Numbered from the stretch's first letter, positions 1-7,262 are shown. The stretch is 22,802 bases of DNA from a virus (IMGVR_UViG_3300033146_001356:1-22802); one strand, 5' to 3'. Numbers and translations are program-made. The notes: a model not told the origin generated them from the letters alone.

Positions 1-71
1 AAGTTTGGCAAATAGGTGGCTCCGGTCAAAAGATTGGTTCAAGACCTGTTGAATTCGGTAAAATTAAATAG
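1..71 (+). CDS. 3' end of an unidentified gene (partial)
   Basis: Only one of the three forward frames is open from the window edge. It encodes about 22 residues ending in SRPVEFGKIK and stops with TAG at 69-71. The fragment is too short to assign. In T4 the genes just upstream of the sheath are neck and terminase genes (13-17), so a virion or packaging gene would fit, but nothing in these residues proves it. The stop codon sits in the ribosome-binding site of the next gene (TAGGA), which suggests co-transcription with it. Confidence 0.5.
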   Translation, partial: VWQIGGSGQKIGSRPVEFGKIK

Positions 72-79
72 GAATAAAA

Positions 80-964
80 ATGAGATCGTTTAAAAAATTT
101 ACTAATATAGATGAAGCCTTAATTACAGTAGGAAAAAAACCATATCCAAAATTTGATAATGTTGTGATATTGGCTGGTGGAGCTGGAAGTGGAAAGGGAT
201 TTGTTACATCAAATCTAATTGCTATTGATGCAAAGGTATTTGATGTTGATGAAGTAAAACAGTTTATTCTAAAAATGCCTAATCTTAGAGTTGCTTTCAA
301 GGATGTTCTTGAAAATATGTATAAATCAGGAAAGATTAATTATGTTCCTGATGTTGATGATCCGAAAGTAAGAGCTACTATTCTAAGAAAACCAATATAT
401 GTTTCGGCTCTTCATATGGCCGCAACAAAAATAAATTTACCGGGTCGTTTGGAAGATAAGTTTTTTGCTGGTATGATTGATAAGGAAAGAAAGCCGAATA
501 TTATTTTTGATGTTACCTTGAAAAATATGACAAAACTTCATAATATTTCTCATAAATTAACAACACATGGGTATAAAAAAGAAAATATTCATATTGTATG
601 GATCGTCAATGATATTAAAGTGGCTATAAAACAAAATCAAGAAAGACCACGAGTTGTTCCTGAAGATATCTTGATTGATACACATAAAGGTGCATCGCAT
701 ACTATGGCTGATATTATAAAAATGGGAAATAATGTAAAACAGTATATTGATGGGGATATAATAATTGTTCCTAATAAAAAAAATGTAGATTCTAAATATA
801 TTCCATCTCCAAATAAAGGGGGTAATGGTGACGCTGGCTATTTTATATTTGCTGATTATTATAAGATCAAAGAAAAAGGAAAAGCGATTGACATTAAAAA
901 AATGACAACCGCTTTAACTAAAGAGATTATTAAATATGTTCCGAAAGATACTTTTAAAGTCTAA
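80..964 (+). CDS. P-loop (zeta-toxin-like) kinase, possible head-packaged protein
   Basis: A 294-residue protein with a nucleotide-binding loop at residues 33-40 (GGAGSGKG, preceded by VVILA). The loop ends GKG rather than GK[ST], as in adenylate-kinase-type loops. A FDVDEVK motif follows at 54-60, and an IIFDVTLKN segment in the middle resembles the second conserved strand of zeta-toxin/PNK-like kinases. The substrate is unknown. The N-terminus MRSFKKFTNIDE|A resembles the T4 internal-protein capsid-targeting peptide followed by an I-x-E cleavage site for the gp21 protease; this is inference. The ATG has AGGA six bases upstream. The last 11 bases overlap the end of a convergent minus-strand gene. 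Kinase-fold assignment is fairly secure; specific function is not. Confidence 0.75.
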   Translation: MRSFKKFTNIDEALITVGKKPYPKFDNVVILAGGAGSGKGFVTSNLIAIDAKVFDVDEVKQFILKMPNLRVAFKDVLENMYKSGKINYVPDVDDPKVRATILRKPIYVSALHMAATKINLPGRLEDKFFAGMIDKERKPNIIFDVTLKNMTKLHNISHKLTTHGYKKENIHIVWIVNDIKVAIKQNQERPRVVPEDILIDTHKGASHTMADIIKMGNNVKQYIDGDIIIVPNKKNVDSKYIPSPNKGGNGDAGYFIFADYYKIKEKGKAIDIKKMTTALTKEIIKYVPKDTFKV

Positions 965-1220
965 AAGTTACACATACAACAGATTCTCCAAGAGGAACAT
1001 CAAGTTCCATAAATTCGACAATTGATTTGTCTAATTTAAATTTGATATCGAAACATATGTCAACATAATTACGATTATAAACGTGTTTACAATTGGTTAT
1101 TTCTGGAACATATTCTTTCATGAATGTGTTTCCGAATTTTCGTGGATCAATGTTATATTTTTCTGAATATTCATACGTTAGGGTATCTAAATCCCATACT
1201 TCATGCGTGGTTGGTTTCAT
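954..1220 (-). CDS. hypothetical protein, 88 aa (early minus-strand island)
   Basis: I do not recognise the product. It is a small, fairly acidic protein of 88 residues beginning MKPTTHEVWDLDTL, with several aromatic residues and no membrane segment or obvious motif. A strong ribosome-binding site (AAAGGAG) lies seven bases before the ATG. The ATG overlaps the stop of the upstream minus-strand gene by one base (TAATG), so the two are translationally coupled. The 3' end overlaps the 3' end of the kinase gene on the other strand by 11 bases. It is likely transcribed from the early-type promoter near 1537-1564. Confidence 0.7.
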   Translation of the reverse strand: MKPTTHEVWDLDTLTYEYSEKYNIDPRKFGNTFMKEYVPEITNCKHVYNRNYVDICFDIKFKLDKSIVEFMELDVPLGESVVCVTFRL

Positions 1221-1495
1221 TATTTATCTCCTTTTTTATGACCGAATATTTTACGAAGGGCAGTATCAATATGATCCATATTTAATTCTGAATCAATGAT
1301 ATCACCATCGGGAATGCCAATTCCATCTCCAATTTTAATGCCGGATAAATAAAACATATCCCAACGGAACCTGAGTTTTGATAATCTTGATTTTTCATAT
1401 TCCTTTTCAATATCTACTTCAAAATTATTAACGGTATTATTTATAAATTTTTTAAGGGTTTCAAAATCAGTAGATTTCATTTTCATAATAAACAC
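1220..1495 (-). CDS. hypothetical protein, 91 aa (early minus-strand island)
   Basis: An unrecognised 91-residue protein. The middle is basic and aromatic (SRLSKLRFRWDMFYLSG), followed by a glycine/aspartate-rich stretch (IGDGIGIPDGD) and a C-terminal helix-like HIDTALRKIFG. This layout resembles small conserved proteins seen in many large phages, but I cannot name a family. GGAG lies eight bases before the ATG at 1495; further ATGs three and five codons in are alternative starts. It is the first gene behind a minus-strand early-type promoter and is coupled to the 88-residue gene by a one-base overlap. Confidence 0.7.
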   Translation of the reverse strand: MFIMKMKSTDFETLKKFINNTVNNFEVDIEKEYEKSRLSKLRFRWDMFYLSGIKIGDGIGIPDGDIIDSELNMDHIDTALRKIFGHKKGDK

Positions 1496-1524
1496 TCCGA
1501 AATAGAATTTTTGGGAACCTTCCC

Positions 1525-1564
1525 CTCACACTATATAATATAGTCATTTTTTGAGAAATGTCAA
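1525..1564 (-). promoter_or_regulatory. early-type sigma70 promoter driving the minus-strand pair
   Basis: Read on the minus strand, a perfect TTGACA (1559-1564) is followed 16 bases later by TATATT (1537-1542), inside a palindromic ACTATAT-T-ATATAGT. Transcription would start near 1530 with a GTGAGGGGAAGG leader. The same architecture recurs on the plus strand at 21176, 21492 and 22421. The leader contains the inverted repeat GGGAA-CC-TTCCC at 1513-1524. Confidence 0.75.
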
Positions 1565-1581
1565 GTCTAAAAACTCAAATT

Positions 1582-1589
1582 TATAAATA
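1582..1589 (+). promoter_or_regulatory. late promoter box (TATAAATA) for gene 18
   Basis: An exact match to the T4 late promoter -10 consensus TATAAATA, in the non-coding gap 64 bases upstream of the sheath start. The initiation site would be near 1595. The leader carries a small hairpin at 1600-1615 (ATTTGA-TTTA-TCAAAT). The gp55 homologue that would read this box is encoded at 13514-14059. Confidence 0.7.
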
Positions 1590-1652
1590 TAAGTGTAATA
1601 TTTGATTTATCAAATGTAAATTTATATTTTAACTTAAAAGAGAGGTAAAAAA

Positions 1653-4115
1653 ATGGGTATGTCATTCCAATTAAGTCCGGGTGTAGTTGTTCGTGAATGG
1701 GACTTAACACAAATTATTCCTCAAGTATCAATATCAGCGGCTGCAATTGTTGGACAATTTGCGTGGGGGCCACTGGAAAAACATTCTCTTGTATCTTCTG
1801 AAGAAGAACTTGTGAGAGAATTTGGTATTCCAGACGATGATAATTTTGGATATTGGTTCTGTGCGAAAAACTTCTTGGATTATTCAAGAAATCTTAAAGT
1901 TCTTCGTGTTGTTGGAGAAGGTGCTGGAAACTCTTATGATAATACAGCTACTCCTGCTTCACCGTTATTGATTAAAAATATTAATGATTGGCAAGATAAT
2001 CATTCAACTCCATCTACAAACGATTGGGGCCAATTTGCGGGTCGTTTTCCGGGAACTGTTGCTAATGGTGTTGAAATTCATATGGCAGATGAAGATACAT
2101 TTTCAACTGTTCAAACTGTAGAAATTACAAAACCGGGTACTGGTTATACAACTGCTGATGATGATGGTGTTGTTGTAACTTTTACTGCTCCTTTTGATGG
2201 TGGTGTAACTGCTGAAGGAACACTTAAAGTAGAATCTGATGTTGTAACTGGTGTTGATATTACTAATGCTGGTTCTGGATATCGTAATCCACCTGAAGTA
2301 ACAATTCCTGCTCCTGCTATATCTCAAGGAACAATAGCAGATATTGATTTTACTTTTGCTGGTGAGGGTGTTGATTCATCTACAATTAATAGTGGTGGTT
2401 CTGGATATGATGGTACTGAAGGTGTTACTGTTGAAGCTCCAACAAAAACAAATTCTGATCTTATTATTGATATTGTAACTGATGGTTCAGGTGTCGTAAC
2501 AACCGTTTCTTTAGTTAATGGTGGTTATGGATTTTCTGATGGAGAATCATTGATTATTCCTAATGGTAACGATGATGGTACTATTGATGTTACTGTAGCT
2601 AATGGTATAGTTACAACTGTTGTTATTACTGCTGGTGGTACAGGATATAATGATGCTACAAATATTGGTGTTGGTTTTACTAAAACTGTTGCTCAAGCTA
2701 CTATTTCACTTGTTATTGTTTCTGGTGTTGTTACTGCTGTTAATATAGATAATAGTGGATATGGATACGCTGGAACTGAATCTATTACAGTAGATGCTCC
2801 TGTTGTTACTCAAGAAGATACTGCTGAAGCTGAAGCTGATTTATGGAAATATTATGATCAATTTCTTACAATTCCAAAAACTACTGAATATACTCGTAAG
2901 AAAAATGGTTCTAATGATGGTCTTCATATAGTAGTTGTGGATGGTGCTGGTAATCTTACTGGTGATAAAGGTCGTATTCTTGAACGTTATGCATTTTGCT
3001 CTAAGGCTGTTGATGGAACATATGATGATGGAACAAGTTCTTATTATCCATATGTTCTTCGTGATCGTTCACCATATGTATGGTTTGGTGATTTTCCAAA
3101 TGGAATGGATTCAGGGCCGGGTGCTTGGGGTAATCCAGCACAAGATAGAGATTTTGAATCTCTTGATGCTCCTGTAGCTGTTACACTTGCGAATGGTGCT
3201 AATGGAAATAGAGTTTCAAATAATGAACTTATTCCGGGTTGGGATCATTTCAAAAATATGGAAGAAATTGATATTGGATTGCTTATTACTGGCCCTGCTG
3301 ATCGTGTACTTCAAGATTATATTATTCAGAATATTGCTGAATATCGTAAAGATTGTGTAGCTTTTATTTCTCCTGAAGCACTTAATTCGGGTGGAATTGG
3401 TACAGTGGTAAATGCGAAAGATCGTGAACTTGATAATATTATGAGACATAGAGGTGTATTACCTTCCAGTTCTTATGGTGTATTTGATTGTAACTGGAAA
3501 TATCAATTTGATACATATAATGATACATTCCGTTGGGTTGCTTGTAATGGTGATGTTGCTGGTCTTTGTGCTCGTGTAGATGAGACTCGTGATCCATGGT
3601 GGAGTCCTGCTGGTTTTAATCGTGGTCATATTAAGAACACTGTAAAACTTGCTTGGAATCCAAATAAGACAGAGAGAGACGAAATGTATCCAAACTCTGT
3701 TAATCCAATCAATACAATGTTTGGAGAGGGTACATTGCTTTACGGTGATAGAACAATGCTTACACAACCTTCTGCTTTTGATCGTATCAATGTAAGAAGA
3801 TTGTTTATCGTTCTTGAAAAAGCGATTGCTAAGGCGGCTAAATATCTTTTATTTGAATTCAATGACGAATTTACTCGTTTGAGATTTAAACAGATGGTTG
3901 AACCTTATCTTCGTGATGTACAGGGAAGACGTGGTATTTACGATTTTCAGGTAGTATGTGATGAAACAAACAATACACCGTTTGTAATTGACAACAATGC
4001 TTTTGTTGGTGATATTTATATCAAACCTGCGAGATCAATTAACTTTATCACTTTGAACTTTGTTGCTACTGGAACAGGTGTTGTTTTCGATGAAATCATC
4101 GGACAATTTGGGTAA
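1653..4115 (+). CDS. 18: tail sheath protein gp18, with a six-repeat insertion
   Basis: The contractile tail sheath subunit, which polymerises around the tail tube and contracts at infection. The N-terminus (QLSPGVVVREWDLT) and the C-terminal third (FEFNDEFTRLRFKQMVEPYL, then GDIYIKPARSINFITL) are typical of T4-like sheaths. At 820 residues it is much longer than T4 gp18 (659). Much of the excess is an insertion at residues about 153-390 containing six roughly 40-residue repeats, each with a G-x-G-Y/F motif (near 162, 207, 249, 291, 329 and 369) and alternating Val/Thr/Ile strands, suggesting a beta-repeat domain on the sheath surface. The start at 1653 is supported by AGAGG seven bases upstream. 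A late box precedes it and a palindromic hairpin follows. Confidence 0.95.
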   Translation: MGMSFQLSPGVVVREWDLTQIIPQVSISAAAIVGQFAWGPLEKHSLVSSEEELVREFGIPDDDNFGYWFCAKNFLDYSRNLKVLRVVGEGAGNSYDNTATPASPLLIKNINDWQDNHSTPSTNDWGQFAGRFPGTVANGVEIHMADEDTFSTVQTVEITKPGTGYTTADDDGVVVTFTAPFDGGVTAEGTLKVESDVVTGVDITNAGSGYRNPPEVTIPAPAISQGTIADIDFTFAGEGVDSSTINSGGSGYDGTEGVTVEAPTKTNSDLIIDIVTDGSGVVTTVSLVNGGYGFSDGESLIIPNGNDDGTIDVTVANGIVTTVVITAGGTGYNDATNIGVGFTKTVAQATISLVIVSGVVTAVNIDNSGYGYAGTESITVDAPVVTQEDTAEAEADLWKYYDQFLTIPKTTEYTRKKNGSNDGLHIVVVDGAGNLTGDKGRILERYAFCSKAVDGTYDDGTSSYYPYVLRDRSPYVWFGDFPNGMDSGPGAWGNPAQDRDFESLDAPVAVTLANGANGNRVSNNELIPGWDHFKNMEEIDIGLLITGPADRVLQDYIIQNIAEYRKDCVAFISPEALNSGGIGTVVNAKDRELDNIMRHRGVLPSSSYGVFDCNWKYQFDTYNDTFRWVACNGDVAGLCARVDETRDPWWSPAGFNRGHIKNTVKLAWNPNKTERDEMYPNSVNPINTMFGEGTLLYGDRTMLTQPSAFDRINVRRLFIVLEKAIAKAAKYLLFEFNDEFTRLRFKQMVEPYLRDVQGRRGIYDFQVVCDETNNTPFVIDNNAFVGDIYIKPARSINFITLNFVATGTGVVFDEIIGQFG
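2109..2816 (+). repeat. six tandem GxGY beta-repeats inside the sheath gene
   Basis: This part of gene 18 encodes six degenerate repeats of 38-45 residues with the pattern hydrophobic-T-x-V-x-I-x-x-x-G-x-G-Y, then a V-T-V-x-A-P strand. The repeats are divergent at DNA level, so they are a protein-level rather than a recent DNA-level amplification. Similar GSGY-type repeats occur in other marine T4-like phage structural proteins; this is from memory and not checked here. Confidence 0.7.
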
Positions 4116-4126
4116 TAAATAATAAC

Positions 4127-4151
4127 AAGGGGTTATTCGAATAACCCCTTT
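4127..4151 (+). terminator. 24-base perfect palindrome between genes 18 and 19
   Basis: AAGGGGTTAT followed by its complement around a central TCGA forms a 10-bp stem with a 4-base loop, 12 bases after the sheath stop codon. Only three T residues follow before TCAG, so it is at best a weak intrinsic terminator. It may instead be an mRNA processing or stability element separating the 18 and 19 messages. Confidence 0.6.
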
Positions 4152-4181
4152 CAGTAAATAACAAATATTAGGAGAAAAAAG

Positions 4182-4700
4182 ATGCCAAGTCTAAATATAA
4201 CTGATTTTAAAGGCGCATTTATTTCAGGTGCAAGACCTAATCTGTACAAAGTGTATATGAGTAATTTAGGTCAAAATATCGAATTTCTTGCTAAAGGCGC
4301 AAGTCTTCCTGCGAGTACGATAGGAAATATTGACGTTCCTTATTTGGGTCGTCAAATCAAAGTTCCCGGTAATAGAACTTTTGAACCATGGACAGTTACC
4401 ATTTTTAATGACATTGACTTTGCGGTTCGTCATATGGTAACACAATGGATGGATGAGATTAACGGACACCAATCAAATCTTGGTAAACCTGCTGTAGCTG
4501 ATGTTTATTCTGATGCTGTAGTTGAACAACTTGGAAGAGATGGAGAAAGTATGGCTCAATATCATATTGTTGATATGTATCGTACTGAAATGTCCGCTAT
4601 TGAACTTGCCTTTGATAGTAACGATACAGTAGAAGAATTTACTGTTACTTTTGAGATGAATTATTGGGAAGTAACAAGTGAACAAGGCGTAACTACATAA
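4182..4700 (+). CDS. 19: tail tube protein gp19
   Basis: The major tail tube subunit, which forms the inner rigid tube on which the sheath assembles. Its 172 residues are close to T4 gp19 (163). Family-typical features are the early LYKVYMSNLG strand, ASLPASTIG followed by LGRQIKVPGNRTFEPWTVTI, an aspartate/asparagine pair before VRHMVTQWMDEING, and the closing VEEFTVTFEMNYWEV. AGGAG sits six bases before the ATG. It lies directly after the sheath gene, as in T4, and is probably co-transcribed with the next gene. Confidence 0.95.
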   Translation: MPSLNITDFKGAFISGARPNLYKVYMSNLGQNIEFLAKGASLPASTIGNIDVPYLGRQIKVPGNRTFEPWTVTIFNDIDFAVRHMVTQWMDEINGHQSNLGKPAVADVYSDAVVEQLGRDGESMAQYHIVDMYRTEMSAIELAFDSNDTVEEFTVTFEMNYWEVTSEQGVTT

Positions 4701-4712
4701 GGAGAGTAAAAT

Positions 4713-5219
4713 ATGGGAACTTCACATACAAGTCCAAATGATTGGATGACAAAAGACGGAACAGGTAAATCTACTGTTTTTGGGGATGAAAGAGGTTGGG
4801 TGCGAAAGATGGCTGACGGTCAGGAAGTTGTTATTCAATGTATGACAGGTGTTGTTGGGCATAATCAGCCTAAAATCACTTCTATTGATAATCCAGCGGC
4901 AGATGATTATTCTATTGGTTCTGGTGAAATTATTAGATTTTCTGTATATTTTGATGAGGATATTGATGTTACTGGTATTCCTTCATTAACTTTTGATGAA
5001 GCAGGTTCTTCGCAAGAGGCTTCATATAATTCTGGTACATCATTAAGTGATATGCTTACATTTGAATATACTGTTGCTAATGTCGGGGTGATTGATAATG
5101 TAATACCAAAGATTAATTTGAATGGTGGAACTATTGTTAGTAATGATGATGGAACTGATGTTGATCTTAATTTTCCTGCTGGATATACACAGCCTACAGG
5201 CGTGAATGTAGTAGCATAA
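4713..5219 (+). CDS. putative virion protein with Ig-like (SwmB-type) domain
   Basis: A 168-residue protein not found at this position in T4. Residues 1-52 are a compact module (DWMTKDGTG, STVFGDERGWV, DGQEVVIQCMTGVVG) that I cannot assign. Residues about 53-155 fit the bacterial Ig-like/SwmB repeat pattern: IIRFSVYFDEDIDVTGIPSL, then Y-N-S-G-T, then LTFEYTVA, then INLNGGTI. The domain is common in adhesins and phage decoration proteins, so a tail or neck ornament is plausible. No signal peptide is seen. It follows gene 19 by 12 bases with AAGGAG before the ATG and is closed by a strong terminator, so it is probably made together with the tail tube. Confidence 0.65.
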   Translation: MGTSHTSPNDWMTKDGTGKSTVFGDERGWVRKMADGQEVVIQCMTGVVGHNQPKITSIDNPAADDYSIGSGEIIRFSVYFDEDIDVTGIPSLTFDEAGSSQEASYNSGTSLSDMLTFEYTVANVGVIDNVIPKINLNGGTIVSNDDGTDVDLNFPAGYTQPTGVNVVA

Positions 5220-5228
5220 TTTGTATGG

Positions 5229-5236
5229 TATAAATA
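5229..5236 (+). promoter_or_regulatory. possible late promoter box (TATAAATA) upstream of gene 20
   Basis: An exact TATAAATA ten bases after the previous stop codon. An initiating transcript would begin near 5242, just before the 5' arm of the terminator hairpin at 5246, so much of its transcription would have to read through. This makes its productivity for gene 20 uncertain. Confidence 0.4.
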
Positions 5237-5245
5237 ATAAATAAG

Positions 5246-5279
5246 AAAGGGGGAAAATCTAAGACTTTCCCCCTTTTTT
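5246..5279 (+). terminator. intrinsic terminator after the gene following 19
   Basis: An 11-bp stem (AAAGGGGGAAA with TTTCCCCCTTT, loop 5257-5265) runs directly into a tract of six T residues. It is a strong factor-independent terminator between the tail genes and the portal gene. Confidence 0.85.
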
Positions 5280-5310
5280 AACATCCCTAAAAGGAGTTAA
5301 AGAGGATGTT
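5280..5310 (+). promoter_or_regulatory. inverted repeat in the gene 20 leader
   Basis: AACATCC (5280-5286) is complementary to GGATGTT (5304-5310), enclosing a 17-base loop that contains AAGGAG. An ATG in the 3' arm (5306) opens a six-codon reading frame (MLYNYL) before TAA. The structure could be a leader regulatory element or chance. Confidence 0.3.
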
Positions 5311-5348
5311 ATATAATTATTTATAATTTTACATTTTAAGGACGGTAT

Positions 5349-7064
5349 ATGGAACTTTTTGGATTTCAAATCACAAAAGCAAAAGCTCAAGAAGAGGATA
5401 CTAAACTTCTAAAGGTAGTGGTGCCTGATAATGAAGATGGTTCTCTTGATATTATTAGTATAGGGCCGCAAGGTGGTCATTTTGTAGAGATATATGACTC
5501 AAATGTCATATCAAAAGATGAATTTGAACTTATTAAAAGGTATCGTGCTCTTGCTTTATGTCCTGAAGTTGATGATGCTATTTCTGAAATAGTTAATGAA
5601 GCGATTACTTATGAGGCTGGAAATCCTTATCCAGTGAAACTCAACTTAGATAGTGTTCAAACTATCTCTAAAAAAACAAAGAAAAAAATTATAGCAGAAT
5701 TTGAAGTTTTACTTCGTTTAATGCGTTTTCATAAAAGAGGATATGATATATTTCGTGAGTGGTATGTTGATGGAAGAAGTCATTTTGCTCTTTTAATTAA
5801 TAGTAAGAATAAAAGTGATGGTATTAAAAAAATAGAACACATTGATTCTTTATTGATCAAGAAAGTTCGTAAAATTGAAAAAACGAATGAAGGTCTTATA
5901 AAGAAGATAGATAATTTTTATATTTATAAACCTAATAACGATGCTTTGAATGGAAATCAAATTGGTGTTGGTGGATATGGTTCTTATTATGGAACATCAT
6001 TTTTAAATTCCGAACAGGGTCTTAAATTTTCAGAACCTTCTATAGCATTTAGTTCAAGTGGTATGTTTGATGTTGAGAAAAAACATATAATTTCTTATCT
6101 TGATAAAGCTCTGAAAACATCAAATCAACTTTCTATGCTTGAAGATGCTATTGTTGTTTATAGGGTTGCTCGTGCTCCTGAAAGACGAATCTTTTATATT
6201 GACGTTGGTAATCTTCCAAAAACTAAAGCTGAAGAATATCTAAACGGCATTATGGCTCGTTATAGAAATAGAATTGCTTATAATACTGAAACTGGTACTG
6301 TTGATGAATCAAAACGGTATAAAGCAATGCTTGAAGATTTTTGGCTACCAAGACGTGAAGGTGGAAGAGGCACTGAAATTGATACTCTTTCCGGTGGCGA
6401 AAATCTTGGTCAACTTGAAGATTTAGAATATTTTAGAAACAAATTATATAAATCTCTTAATGTTCCTGTAAGTCGATTGGAAAGTGAAAGTATGTTTAAT
6501 TTGGGTCGTGATTCTGAAATTACTCGTGATGAGATCAAATTTTCTAAATTTATTGCAAGATTGAGAATAAAGTTTTCCAGTATTTTTATTGATATGTTAA
6601 AAACTCATTTGATTCTCCGAAATATTGTAACTGAAAAAGATTGGGAAGAAATTGAGGCTTTTATTGATTTTACATGGGTTGAAGATTCTTATTACACCGA
6701 ATTGAAGAAACTTTCTGTTCTTAAAGATCGTATTGAAGTTGTTGAACAAATGGATCAAATGATTGAACGTTATTATTCACTTGATTGGATTAGAAAAAAT
6801 ATTCTTCAGCAAACTGAAGAAGAGGCTGAAGAGTTGGCTAAACAACGTGATTCTGAAAAAGAAGAACGTGAAGAGACTTCAGCATTTGATACAATAGGTA
6901 TGGATCAACAGCAAGAATTTGATGCTAATCAAGCAGATCAAGATCGTGAAGCTCAAGCAAAAGCTGATGCTGATCAATTGAAGGCTCAAGAAAAACAGGC
7001 TAAGGAACAAGCAAAAGAAAAAGATAATTTTGCTAAAAAAGAAGTAAAGGTTGAAAAGAAATAA
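5349..7064 (+). CDS. 20: portal vertex protein gp20
   Basis: The dodecameric portal through which DNA is packaged and which initiates prohead assembly. Diagnostic stretches include YRALALCPEVDDAISEIVNEAI near residue 65, the REWYVDGRSHF segment, and the long conserved block around PERRIFYIDVGNLPKTKAEEY, DFWLPRREGGRGTEIDTLSG and NVPVSRLESE. It has 571 residues against 524 in T4. The excess is mainly a charged, Gln/Glu/Lys/Ala-rich C-terminal tail from about residue 485, probably helical. AAGGA lies six bases before the ATG. It is the first gene of the head-assembly group 20-67-21-22-23. Confidence 0.95.
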   Translation: MELFGFQITKAKAQEEDTKLLKVVVPDNEDGSLDIISIGPQGGHFVEIYDSNVISKDEFELIKRYRALALCPEVDDAISEIVNEAITYEAGNPYPVKLNLDSVQTISKKTKKKIIAEFEVLLRLMRFHKRGYDIFREWYVDGRSHFALLINSKNKSDGIKKIEHIDSLLIKKVRKIEKTNEGLIKKIDNFYIYKPNNDALNGNQIGVGGYGSYYGTSFLNSEQGLKFSEPSIAFSSSGMFDVEKKHIISYLDKALKTSNQLSMLEDAIVVYRVARAPERRIFYIDVGNLPKTKAEEYLNGIMARYRNRIAYNTETGTVDESKRYKAMLEDFWLPRREGGRGTEIDTLSGGENLGQLEDLEYFRNKLYKSLNVPVSRLESESMFNLGRDSEITRDEIKFSKFIARLRIKFSSIFIDMLKTHLILRNIVTEKDWEEIEAFIDFTWVEDSYYTELKKLSVLKDRIEVVEQMDQMIERYYSLDWIRKNILQQTEEEAEELAKQRDSEKEEREETSAFDTIGMDQQQEFDANQADQDREAQAKADADQLKAQEKQAKEQAKEKDNFAKKEVKVEKK

Positions 7065-7075
7065 GAGGAGATATT

Positions 7076-7261
7076 ATGTCAGAAGAAAATAAAAATAATA
7101 ATAATGTTGAAGTAAGTAGTGTTTCAAATATTATTAAATATGCTCAAGAAGGAAATCCAACTAAATTAAAATCTGAAGTCGGTTCTGTAATTGGGTCAAA
7201 AATAATGGATCGTATTGAAACACGAAGACAAGAAATTGCTCAAGATATGTTTGGACAGTAA
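7076..7261 (+). CDS. 67: prohead core protein, gp67-like
   Basis: A 61-residue protein between portal and protease, where T4 encodes gp67, a small prohead scaffold component. The segment NIIKYAQEGNPTKLKSEVGS followed by VIGSKIMDRIETRRQEIAQDMFG matches the helix pattern of the T4 gp67 N-terminal half. The strongly acidic C-terminal tail of T4 gp67 is missing here; a comparable Asp/Lys-rich tail is instead present on gp22. GAGGAG lies close before the ATG. The assignment rests on position and modest similarity. Confidence 0.75.
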   Translation: MSEENKNNNNVEVSSVSNIIKYAQEGNPTKLKSEVGSVIGSKIMDRIETRRQEIAQDMFGQ

Positions 7262-7262
7262 A

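Noticed and set aside
950-968. Seven-base-pair AT-rich hairpin (ACTTTTA/TAAAAGT) across the convergent gene ends
   Set aside because: The stem is weak, with no T-tract on either side, so I do not call it a bidirectional terminator.
1438-1445. TATAAATA on the minus strand inside the 91-aa gene
   Set aside because: It is internal to coding sequence and there is already a clear early promoter for this pair of genes.
3986-4016. TTGACA-like element near the end of gene 18 with GATATT 17 bases on
   Set aside because: It lies in conserved coding sequence and the -10 is poor; not needed to explain gene 19 expression.
4907-5284. Minus-strand open frame of 125 codons opposite the Ig-like gene
   Set aside because: Its start lies in the terminator hairpin and the plus-strand frame has a good ribosome-binding site and a recognisable fold.
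5318-5325. TATAAATA on the minus strand before gene 20
   Set aside because: No minus-strand gene lies downstream; transcription would run straight into the terminator hairpin region. Likely chance.
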